DNA of 47,733 nt from assembly GCA_003599335.1 (NCBI GenBank), contig QZJN01000012.1, positions 1-47,733 of the forward strand, read 5' to 3'. Under the pieces are notes generated by a model, which worked only from the letters and a program-made list of their open reading frames with translations, had not been told where the DNA came from and did not search any database. Positions 1 through 7,688 of this stretch are shown one piece after another. Every line of letters starts with the position of its first letter. The stretch's first letter is position 1. This DNA is from Candidatus Parcubacteria bacterium (lineage in GTDB: Bacteria; Patescibacteriota; Minisyncoccia; SURF-38). The translations under genes and the position numbers were made by a program.

Positions 1-25
1 TTCGAACCAACAAATTATTAACTAA

Positions 26-1642
26 ATGATTATGACAATGAATCAAGAAAATCAATCGATGCAAGCCGTAGGCTACGCCCGGGTGTCTTCCAAGGATCAG
101 GAGGACACTGGCTATTCACTTCCGGCTCAAGAGAAACTTTTGCGAGACTATGCCGACCGGAACGGCTTTGATCTCGTAAAAGTTTTTGCCATTCAAGAAT
201 CGGCCGCTGGAAAAATCCAGCGAAAGATATTCCACGAAATGCTGGAATTCGTGACTAAGTCCAAGATCAACACGATCTTCGTGGAAACGACTGATCGTTT
301 AACTCGTAACTTTGCCGATGTGCCGATAATCGACGAGTGGATACTGGCCGACGAAAAGCACACGATCCATCTAGTCAAAGAAGGCTGTACACTCCATAAA
401 GACTCCAAGTCACATGAATGGTTTATGTGGCGAGTGAAAGTGGCCACGGCGGAATATTATATCCGGCTTCTTTCCGAGAATGTGAAAAAGGGACAAAAAG
501 AAAAACTTGCTCAGGGCTGGCTACCGAGCAAGCCTCCGCTCGGGTATAAAACCATTGGCGAGAAAGGACACAAAATCCATGTGATAGACGAAGAAAAATC
601 ACAGATGGTTAAGAAAATGTTTGATCTCTATGCCACCAACGTAAACTCAACCAAAAGACTGGCCGATGAAATGTATAAGCTTGGCATGCGATCTCGAGGA
701 GGAAACAAAGTGAGTCACTCGCGAGTCCACCAGCTTCTCGGCGATCCTTTCTACTACGGTATGAATCGCTGGAACGGTAAGGTCGGCAAAGGTGAACATG
801 AACCTCTCATCACCAAAGAACTATTTATGCGGTGCCAAGACATTATGCATAGCAACGGCACACCGAAACACAATAAGCATAATTCGCTCTTTAAAAATGT
901 CTTCCGCTGTGACGAATGCAAAGGAAAGGTGACGTGGGAGATACAGAAAGGCCACTGGTATGGCCACTGTAACCATTATAAAAACTGTTCCCAGCGAGAA
1001 TGGGTCAAGCAGGAAAATGTTGATCTGCAGGTAATGGGGAATATCGAGCAGTTAAGCTCGAAGCACGATGAGGCCATAGAGAACATGCTTGGCTGGGTCC
1101 AAACAGCTCTCAAGGAAAGTCATGGCGAGGAGATAGAATTCAGAGAAAAGGCCACCGGTGAGCTCGAGCGACGTTACCAAGTAGCCACGCAAAGGCTGGA
1201 CAAGATATACGACGACAAGATCGACGGCAAAATCAGCGAGGATTTCTATCAGAAAAAATACGAACAGTACAAGATCGAACAGGAGGAAGTGATGGACAGT
1301 CTCAACAAGCATAAGAATGCCAACCTCAAGTACTACGATATGGGATCGACCTTCCTGCAAATGGCCAAGGAAGCGAGAAAGATTTATGTAAACCGAAGCA
1401 GTATCGAAATGGTCGATGACAAAAAACTGCTTATGTCCCTTTTATTTTCGAACTCGACGATAAATGGCAAGAAAGTTGAGATTTCATACCATAAAGCCTT
1501 CAAAATGGTCTCTGCCCGAGTAATGCAAATGTTGGGAGAAAAAGTAGACGAAAAAAAGAGTTTCGAACCGCCAAAAGAGCCCGTCAATAAAGGAAAAACA
1601 CCAGCTTTCGCTGATGTTAATCCTATCTGGCTCCGGCGGTAG
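26..1642 (+). CDS. Large serine recombinase (resolvase N-terminal, recombinase and zinc-ribbon-like regions)
   Basis: ORF; N-terminal 'VGYARVSSKDQEDTGYSLPAQEKLL', 'TDRLTRN', recombinase-domain 'LPSKPPLGYKT', CxxC...C..C ribbon 'RCDECKGKVTWEIQKGHWYGHCNHYKNC'. Stop codon lies inside tRNA-Asn. Confidence 0.95.
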   Translation: MIMTMNQENQSMQAVGYARVSSKDQEDTGYSLPAQEKLLRDYADRNGFDLVKVFAIQESAAGKIQRKIFHEMLEFVTKSKINTIFVETTDRLTRNFADVPIIDEWILADEKHTIHLVKEGCTLHKDSKSHEWFMWRVKVATAEYYIRLLSENVKKGQKEKLAQGWLPSKPPLGYKTIGEKGHKIHVIDEEKSQMVKKMFDLYATNVNSTKRLADEMYKLGMRSRGGNKVSHSRVHQLLGDPFYYGMNRWNGKVGKGEHEPLITKELFMRCQDIMHSNGTPKHNKHNSLFKNVFRCDECKGKVTWEIQKGHWYGHCNHYKNCSQREWVKQENVDLQVMGNIEQLSSKHDEAIENMLGWVQTALKESHGEEIEFREKATGELERRYQVATQRLDKIYDDKIDGKISEDFYQKKYEQYKIEQEEVMDSLNKHKNANLKYYDMGSTFLQMAKEARKIYVNRSSIEMVDDKKLLMSLLFSNSTINGKKVEISYHKAFKMVSARVMQMLGEKVDEKKSFEPPKEPVNKGKTPAFADVNPIWLRR

Positions 1643-1702
1643 GATTCGAACCTACGACCATCTCCTTAACAGGGAGCCGCTCTACCGCTGAGCTACGCCG
1701 GA
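1628..1702 (-). tRNA. tRNA-Asn(GTT), encoded CCA
   Basis: Reverse complement TCCGGCGTAGCTCAGCGGTAGAGCGGCTCCCTGTTAAGGAGATGGTCGTAGGTTCGAATCCTACCGCCGGAGCCA; 7-bp acceptor stem, loop CTGTTAA. Confidence 0.95.
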
Positions 1703-1809
1703 ATGCAAAACCATTGTACAAAACCACTGCGGAAATATCAATTTGTCCTATTTTGACTTTTTGTTAAAGTTTATTACTATCGAATCTGCGAAGCCATAAG
1801 GAGGTTTCG

Positions 1810-2382
1810 ATGGGAGAAATAAGCTTTGTTCTTTCTCAAGCAAAAGCCCAGGGTGTGAAGATTCTCACGGCAAGGTTTAAACGATGGCTCGTCGTTTTTT
1901 GCCTTGTAATGACAACTGGACTTGTGGGCGCGATATTTGGCTGCCCATACGCCCCGGCTTTCACCTACACTTTCATCAACGGCGAGAGTGCGATTGCTTG
2001 GTGGCTTGGACTTGGAGTATCAGCGCATCTCGCAATTGCAGTCGCAATTTCCTGCAGCACCTGCGATATTTTTGGATGGTTTTACCTTGCCAACGACCCG
2101 GATTCTTTTTTCCAAAAATACTTACAGGCCCGCATTGAGCGAGGGGGAGAATCGGATGCTTGGGTTCGCCGTCTGGCTCACAAACTTCCTTACACCACAC
2201 TCCCGCTTTTTGGTTTCATTCCGGGGCTTATTTTTGTGGGCATTCCGCTCTCAAAAAAGCTCGGTTTAAACCAAAAAGTTTCTTTTGTTCTCATCGTTCT
2301 TGGCAATGCATTCAAAATGCTTGCCTTTGGGATGGGAATTAAAGTTGGGTTTGGGTTTTTGCTCCGCCTGTTTTCCAATTAA
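1810..2382 (+). CDS. Multi-pass membrane protein of unknown function
   Basis: ORF with several hydrophobic segments and an AAGGAGG just upstream of the ATG. Confidence 0.75.
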   Translation: MGEISFVLSQAKAQGVKILTARFKRWLVVFCLVMTTGLVGAIFGCPYAPAFTYTFINGESAIAWWLGLGVSAHLAIAVAISCSTCDIFGWFYLANDPDSFFQKYLQARIERGGESDAWVRRLAHKLPYTTLPLFGFIPGLIFVGIPLSKKLGLNQKVSFVLIVLGNAFKMLAFGMGIKVGFGFLLRLFSN

Positions 2383-2576
2383 TCCGCAGTTTTGGCGAGA
2401 GTCGAAGCTGCGGATTGCCTTTTAAGGATTTTTTGAAGAACTTGACTTTTTATAATGGTTTTGTAAGATATGTTCACGATTAATTTCGTAATAAAAAGGT
2501 CTTAAGACAGGCTTAGTTGAAGAATTTAGGAATCTTTATTTAGGATTTTTTAGTTTCGAAACTAGGTTCTCAATAA

Positions 2577-2759
2577 ATGGACAAACCAATGAACCAGGGT
2601 GGTTTTCAAAAGGAAGAGCATCCAGCAACCTGCTCAAACTGCGGGGCTGAAACAACGGTGCCTTTCAAGCCAACCCAGGGCCGTCCGGTGTATTGCCGCG
2701 ATTGCTTCAAGAAAATGAGAAGCTCAGATCGCGGTCCACGCGGACCAATGAATCGCTAA
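2577..2759 (+). CDS. Small CxxC-x17-CxxC zinc-ribbon protein
   Basis: CSNC-(17 aa)-CRDC spacing read directly; followed by a terminator. Confidence 0.8.
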   Translation: MDKPMNQGGFQKEEHPATCSNCGAETTVPFKPTQGRPVYCRDCFKKMRSSDRGPRGPMNR

Positions 2760-2770
2760 GCGATTTATGC

Positions 2771-2802
2771 AAAAACTCTCTCGTGTATACGAGAGAGTTT
2801 TT
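2771..2802 (+). terminator. Intrinsic terminator after the zinc-ribbon gene
   Basis: AAAAACTCTCTCGTGTATACGAGAGAGTTTTT perfect hairpin plus T-rich tail. Confidence 0.85.
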
Positions 2803-2810
2803 GTTTTCCC

Positions 2811-3141
2811 AAAAAGAAAAGAGGCCTTGCGAGGTTTGAATTCGCAAGGCCTCAAGGAGGTGCCACCACGGCAACCGACCGAAAGACCTGGTCGGGGCGC
2901 TCGGGAGATGGAACGGGCTCCCGAGCGCCCCGCGCATTAAGCCCTACGCCAAGTCGGCGCTGGGCTCACAGACGAAGCGCCAAGCCCGATTCGGGGCGCG
3001 GCATAGATGAGCCGGCAATGATTTATCAAGTGGCCGGCAGGTGAGCCGCGAAGTTGCGCTTCGTCGTTTGCGTGTCCTGTGCGCGGACTGCGGTTTTTCG
3101 GCGCTCGCACCAAGACACGAACTTAAGCTTTTGGAACAAGT
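2811..3141 (-). ncRNA. Candidate structured ncRNA transcription unit (unit c)
   Basis: Minus-strand promoter TTGACA-16-TATAAT (3148-3175), dense nested complementarity, terminator hairpin 2821-2853 plus T-tract; no SD-preceded ORF evident. Confidence 0.5.
2821..2853 (-). terminator. Intrinsic terminator of unit c
   Basis: GAGGCCTTGCG / CGCAAGGCCTC stem followed on the minus strand by TTTTCTTTTT. Confidence 0.8.
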
Positions 3142-3147
3142 GTGTTC

Positions 3148-3175
3148 ATTATACACATTAAAGATTATTTGTCAA
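3148..3175 (-). promoter_or_regulatory. Sigma70-type promoter of unit c
   Basis: Minus strand TTGACA-(16)-TATAAT. Confidence 0.75.
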
Positions 3176-3186
3176 GTTTTGGTAAA

Positions 3187-3470
3187 AGAAAAAGGGGCGC
3201 AAGCTGAGCTCACGCCCCGAGCCGTACCCAAAGGCACGGGCTAACCGTTGTTTTCGCCGCTACCCGGGGTCGATGAGGTCGGGCGCGCCGCGGACGGTGA
3301 TCAGGTGGTTCCGCTTCTGGCCGGCAGTGGCCGTCGGCGTTTCGGCGTCACAAACGGTGGCGATGGCCACCAACGGGGGACCATTGGTCATGTTCATTGT
3401 AGCCTCCGCTACAACTTCGGTTTCCGGCACCGTGCCGGGGTTAGGTTCTGCCTTTCAGATTATCATGAAT
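3187..3470 (-). ncRNA. Candidate transcription unit b: structured RNA or 45-codon gene MNMTNGPPLVAIATVCDAETPTATAGQKRNHLITVRGAPDLIDPG
   Basis: Minus strand: hairpin TTGTAGC-GGAG-GCTACAA placing an SD-like GGAG in its loop just before ATG; internal hairpins; terminator GGGGCGTGAGCTCAGCTTGCGCCCC-TTTTTCTTTT. Promoter not clear. Confidence 0.4.
3194..3218 (-). terminator. Intrinsic terminator of unit b
   Basis: GGGGCG...CGCCCC stem with T-tract on the minus strand. Confidence 0.75.
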
Positions 3471-3499
3471 TTAAAAATAGGCATATCCACAAGGTTTAT

Positions 3500-3830
3500 A
3501 AAAAGACAGGGCCTAACCAAGAACGGTCAGGCCCTTTATGAATTTTACTGCTTGAGAGTACTATTGCCGCCCCGCCAAAACTTAGGCGGGGCTGGCGCGC
3601 CAAAATCTGGTCGCGCTCTGGCCCTGGCCGGCGATCAGCCCGTGAGGCCCACCGCGGCGCCGGTGCCCTTGCCGTCGATCACGTCGATGGAGCAATTCGT
3701 GTAAGCGTTGGCCCGATTCAACGTCGGAGGAGATTTCATGAGGTACTCCTTGTTGGCGTTGTCCGTCTTTTTGACTAAGGAGATTTCACTGGCGATTAAA
3801 GTTGCCCGATTCCCAAGCCCAAAAGAGGAT
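3500..3830 (-). ncRNA. Candidate transcription unit a: structured RNA or 34-codon gene MKSPPTLNRANAYTNCSIDVIDGKGTGAAVGLTG
   Basis: Promoter TTGACA-16-TAATAT (3837-3864), SD AAGGAG before ATG, GC-rich 34-codon ORF, hairpin GCCCCGCC/GGCGGGGC, terminator 3508-3535. Confidence 0.45.
3508..3535 (-). terminator. Intrinsic terminator of unit a
   Basis: AGGGCCTGACC-GTTCTT-GGTTAGGCCCT then GTCTTTTT on the minus strand. Confidence 0.7.
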
Positions 3831-3836
3831 GAATGT

Positions 3837-3864
3837 ATATTAGCATAACTATACATTTTGTCAA
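3837..3864 (-). promoter_or_regulatory. Sigma70-type promoter of unit a
   Basis: Minus strand TTGACA-(16)-TAATAT. Confidence 0.7.
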
Positions 3865-3921
3865 GTTGAGACCAGGCTCATTCTTGTAAAGATATATAAA
3901 TAGGAGTATTTTTGAAAAGCT

Positions 3922-4440
3922 ATGAATATTTCTGTTGGCCAGCAATTTCCAAGCTTTTCGGGCCGAACATACGACGGCCAGTATTTTAATTTGGAAAATT
4001 TGGCAGGTAAAAATGTTGTTATTTATTTTTATCCCAAAGACGACACGCCAGGATGTGCCTGTGAGGCGGAGGAATTCAGCCTTTTATTTAATCAGTTTCA
4101 AAAAGCCAACACCGAAGTTTTGGGTATCAGTGTTGACTCTTTGGATTCTCACCAGAAGTTTTCACAAAAATTAAAATTGAAAGTACCTCTTATCTCTGAT
4201 GCTCAAAAAGAATTGGTTCAAAAGTTGGGGATTCAGCGAGCTTCCGGCTCTGCCTCAAGGGTAACTTTTGTTTTGAATAAAGAAGGCAAGGTTTTTAAAA
4301 TTTACGAAAATGTAAATCCAAGGGGTCACGCCCAAGAAGTTTTGAGTTATATTAAAGAAAACCTAAGTGAGGCGGTTAGTAAAAAACAACAAAGACTTAA
4401 AGAAGGTGGTAGGGAGCGAGTTCGTAAAATAAAGGTATAA
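3922..4440 (+). CDS. bcp: Peroxiredoxin, Bcp/AhpC-TSA family
   Basis: 'VVIYFYPKDDTPGCACEAEEF' peroxidatic Cys motif. Confidence 0.9.
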   Translation: MNISVGQQFPSFSGRTYDGQYFNLENLAGKNVVIYFYPKDDTPGCACEAEEFSLLFNQFQKANTEVLGISVDSLDSHQKFSQKLKLKVPLISDAQKELVQKLGIQRASGSASRVTFVLNKEGKVFKIYENVNPRGHAQEVLSYIKENLSEAVSKKQQRLKEGGRERVRKIKV

Positions 4441-4690
4441 ATAAGACAAGGGTCGCGCGTGGCGCGACCCTTATGGGAGAATTTGAGGAAGCTGCGCTTC
4501 AGGAATGTTATGGCTGCGACATCGGCAACCTGCTTTGAGCCCGTAGAGGTTTTTTGGGCTCAATAAAACAAGCAGGTTCGACGTACACGCAACACATAAT
4601 TCCGAGCACATTTTTTCTTCCTCGATTCTTAAAGAACTCTCTGCAAACCATCCAAAGCACCATTTTTCACTTCCGTTACTGACATTCTGA
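4440..4690 (-). ncRNA. Candidate structured ncRNA transcription unit (unit d)
   Basis: Minus promoter TTGACT-17-TATACT (4699-4727); nested stems AACCTGCTT/AAGCAGGTT and GAGCCC/GGGCTC (4527-4578); terminator hairpin 4448-4472. A 46-codon Cys-rich ORF with a GAGGAAG SD is an alternative. Confidence 0.45.
4448..4472. terminator. Hairpin between convergent peroxiredoxin gene and unit d, possibly bidirectional
   Basis: AAGGGTCGCGC-GTG-GCGCGACCCTT. Confidence 0.65.
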
Positions 4691-4805
4691 ATCAAAGTAG
4701 TATACACCCAAAATCTTAAAAAGTCAAGACTCCTTATGACAACCCTGGAGAAAACCAAGTTGCTAAAAAGGTTCTTTTTTTGTATCTTTAAAGGCAATAA
4801 GAGTT

Positions 4806-5375
4806 ATGACTCCAAAAATTGACCCTCAAAATCAAATCTCGGCCACCGAAATGGAGTATTTCAATAGCCCGACGCTTGGGAGGATTTCTTTTGAAAATTT
4901 AGTTCAGGAGATTGTTCGATATATTGGGGAGGACCCAAAACAACAATACCAGGTTGTTGTCGGGACCGATTCGCCTGGCACCGCAATGGCCGATTTTGTT
5001 ACAGCTATCGTGGTCAGAAAAATAGGGCACGGCGGAAGATATTGGTGGCATCGTTCTGAACCAAAGAAATTTTATCAGCGATTCACAAGAGAAAGAATCT
5101 ATCTTGAAGTTAGCCGCTCTATAAACGTTGCTCTGCTTTTGACCGAAAGATTAAAAAAACATCTGGAGATTTCTCAAATTGTTAAAAAAGAAGGAGAAGT
5201 TTCTGTCAGTTATCATCTTTCAATTGCTTTTGAAGTTCATGTTGATTTGGGAGAAAACGGAGCGACTAAAGACATGATAAAGGAAGTTTTGGGCATGGTC
5301 CGCGGTTATGGCTTTGACGCAAAGACAAAGCCCGAATCTTACGGCGCCTCGGCAATCGCCGACAGACACACATAG
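4806..5375 (+). CDS. DUF458 / YkuK-like predicted RNase H-fold protein
   Basis: Family-like 'VVVGTDSPG...ADFVTAIVVRKIGHGGRYWWHR'. Confidence 0.75.
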   Translation: MTPKIDPQNQISATEMEYFNSPTLGRISFENLVQEIVRYIGEDPKQQYQVVVGTDSPGTAMADFVTAIVVRKIGHGGRYWWHRSEPKKFYQRFTRERIYLEVSRSINVALLLTERLKKHLEISQIVKKEGEVSVSYHLSIAFEVHVDLGENGATKDMIKEVLGMVRGYGFDAKTKPESYGASAIADRHT

Positions 5376-5464
5376 CCATCGCTTTGCGATGGAATTTTCA
5401 AATTCCAATTTACAATTTCCAAGAGTTTGATAATTGAAAATTAAAAATTGATAATTTTATCTGA

Positions 5465-5818
5465 ATGAATGCCATCGCTTTAATATTTCTTTTTGTCTCT
5501 CTGATTGCCATGGGGACGCAGGCTTATCTTGTTTACGTTTATACCCCAAATCTTCCCTGCGTCACTCAAGAGGAATGCGCTGCCCTTGAAGAAAATTATA
5601 AATTACCGATTCCGCCGTGGCTTACCCGATTTATATCCCTGGAAAATCTTTTGCCGTTCAATGTCCTGGCCTTTATTGGTGCATTAATATCTTATCTAAA
5701 TGATAAAAACGGTCTTAGCATAATTTTCAGTTGTCTTACGGTTGCCTTGATGGCGGTAATAATTTTTTTCCTTTTTCAGGAGCTTAGTGTGAGTTCTCTT
5801 AGAGAGATAATAGAGTAA
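5465..5818 (+). CDS. Small membrane protein of unknown function
   Basis: ORF with three hydrophobic segments. Confidence 0.65.
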   Translation: MNAIALIFLFVSLIAMGTQAYLVYVYTPNLPCVTQEECAALEENYKLPIPPWLTRFISLENLLPFNVLAFIGALISYLNDKNGLSIIFSCLTVALMAVIIFFLFQELSVSSLREIIE

Positions 5819-5834
5819 AGATTAAGATGTTTTT

Positions 5835-6446
5835 ATGAAACATCAATTACCAAAATTACCGTACGCTTATAATGCTCTTGAGCCTTACATTGATGAGCAG
5901 ACAATGATTATTCATCACTCTAAGCATCATCAAGGATATGTTGATAAACTGAACGCAGCTTTAGAAAAATACCCAGAATTTCAAAAAAAGAGTTTGGAAG
6001 ATCTTCTAAAAAATATCAACTCTTTGCCAAAAGAATTACAGGGGCCAGTGAGTAAAAATGGCGGTGGGCATTATAATCACTCTCTTTTTTGGGGAATGAT
6101 GACTTCGGATAAAAATCAAAATCCAGGAAACGAACTTCTGGAAATATTTAAAAAAGATTTTGGGGGTTTTGAAAATTTTAAAGAAGCTTTTTCTGCCGAG
6201 GCCCTAAGTGTTTTTGGTAGCGGTTGGGCTTGGCTTATTATTATTGATGGCGCGTTGAAAATTATATCAAGTCAAAATCAGGATAATCCCATAATGAGGG
6301 GAAATAAGGAACCTTTGCTTGGCCTTGATGTTTGGGAGCATGCTTATTATCTGAAATATCAAAATCGCCGGGCCGAGTATATACAAAATTGGTGGAACGT
6401 GGTTAACTGGGAAAAAATAAACGAAAGTTATAAACAATTAAGATAA
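5835..6446 (+). CDS. Superoxide dismutase (Fe/Mn family)
   Basis: 'LPYAYNALEPYIDEQTMIIHHSKHHQGYVDKLN' and 'DVWEHAYYLKYQNRR'. Confidence 0.96.
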   Translation: MKHQLPKLPYAYNALEPYIDEQTMIIHHSKHHQGYVDKLNAALEKYPEFQKKSLEDLLKNINSLPKELQGPVSKNGGGHYNHSLFWGMMTSDKNQNPGNELLEIFKKDFGGFENFKEAFSAEALSVFGSGWAWLIIIDGALKIISSQNQDNPIMRGNKEPLLGLDVWEHAYYLKYQNRRAEYIQNWWNVVNWEKINESYKQLR

Positions 6447-6456
6447 TAAATTAAAT

Positions 6457-7290
6457 ATGGAATCTCAAGAACAAAATAAAGAAAATTCCCAACAACCAGT
6501 GAAGGCCGAATATTTAACTCCGCTTTCTATAGTTGTGGCCGGGGTTGTTATAGCGGGAGCTCTATTTTTTGGTTTGAAGGGTCAACAGGAAGGTGGAATT
6601 CAAAAAAATCCAACATCTGGTGATGTTAAGCCGATTGTTGCCGGTGAGGCTGTGGAGGTTGATCTTGGCACAAACCCGATCAAGGGGCAAAATAACGCCC
6701 CAATAACAATTGTTGAATTTTCTGATTATCAATGTCCTTTTTGCGGAAGATTTTTTGCGCAGACCGAGCCTCAAATTTTGAAAAATTATGTTGATACGGG
6801 AAAAGCTAAATTTACCTACCGAGATTTTGCTTTTCTGGACGGCTTTGTCGGGCAGGAAAGGGGAGAGTCTCATTTGGCGGCCGAAGCAGCTCGTTGCGCT
6901 CAAGATCAGGGAAAATATTGGGAATACCACGATTTATTGTTTAGAAATCAAGATGGAGAAAATAAAGGAGCTTTTTCCGCTGATAACCTGAAGAAGCTTG
7001 CTAATCAGATTGGGCTTAATGCTGGCCAGTTTTCGCAGTGTTTAGACGGAGGAAAATATAAAGATTTAGTGGTTGCCGACACCCAAGCCGGAGCCAGATT
7101 CGGGGTTAACGGTACGCCAACTGTTTTTATGGGCAGGGGCGGCATATTGATCAATCCGTCGGTTATTCAGGATTCTGTTAGGGCTGGCCAGAGAATCGTT
7201 AAGTTTGAGAACGGATCCGTGGCTATAGTTGGCGCCCTTCCATACTCGGAGTTTGAACAAGTTTTGGAAGAACTCCTTAAACAAAATTAA
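6457..7290 (+). CDS. Membrane-anchored DsbA-like thioredoxin-fold oxidoreductase
   Basis: N-terminal TM; 'ITIVEFSDYQCPFCGRFF' CPFC motif; 'GVNGTPTVFM' cis-Pro loop. Confidence 0.93.
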   Translation: MESQEQNKENSQQPVKAEYLTPLSIVVAGVVIAGALFFGLKGQQEGGIQKNPTSGDVKPIVAGEAVEVDLGTNPIKGQNNAPITIVEFSDYQCPFCGRFFAQTEPQILKNYVDTGKAKFTYRDFAFLDGFVGQERGESHLAAEAARCAQDQGKYWEYHDLLFRNQDGENKGAFSADNLKKLANQIGLNAGQFSQCLDGGKYKDLVVADTQAGARFGVNGTPTVFMGRGGILINPSVIQDSVRAGQRIVKFENGSVAIVGALPYSEFEQVLEELLKQN

Positions 7291-7362
7291 AACATTCAAA
7301 ATTATTTTCAAGACTTGACTCATAGTGTATACTAAGAGGTGTAAGTCTTTAACATTAAATTA

Positions 7363-7605
7363 ATGGACGGTCATACAGTAAGAATTTTTACAACTCCCAC
7401 TTGCGCTTATTGCAAGATGGCAAAAGAATTTTTTAAAGCCAATAATGTTGAATATCAGGAATTTAATGTTGCCCAAGACGCCAAAGCGCGTGATGAAATG
7501 ATTCAAAAATCGGGTCAACTTGGCGTGCCGGTCATAGATATTGACGGAAAATTGGTTATTGGTTTTGATAGGCCAAAAATTGGTGAACTGCTCGGTATTA
7601 AATAA
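7363..7605 (+). CDS. Glutaredoxin-like protein
   Basis: 'RIFTTPTCAYCKMAKEFF' CAYC motif; 'GVPVIDIDGKLVIGFD'. Confidence 0.9.
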   Translation: MDGHTVRIFTTPTCAYCKMAKEFFKANNVEYQEFNVAQDAKARDEMIQKSGQLGVPVIDIDGKLVIGFDRPKIGELLGIK

Positions 7606-7618
7606 GTGATTTTGTGGA

Positions 7619-7650
7619 CAAATCAGCTCCGCCAAGGCGGAGCTGATTTG
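7619..7650 (+). terminator. Terminator-like hairpin
   Basis: AAATCAGCTCCGCC-AA-GGCGGAGCTGATTT. Confidence 0.7.
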
Positions 7651-7688
7651 ATTTTGGTGATATAATAAAAGAAGTCTTAAATTTTATT

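Noticed and set aside
1-25. TTCGAACC at the window start as a left att / tRNA remnant
   Set aside because: Only 8 nt, shared by any tRNA T-loop; insufficient to call.
5376-5464. AT-rich near-repeats (AATTTTCAAATTCCAATTT..., AATTGAAAATTAAAAATTGATAATTTT) and CCATCGCTTTGCGATGG hairpin
   Set aside because: Low-complexity intergenic sequence with a simple hairpin; no evidence beyond a possible terminator.
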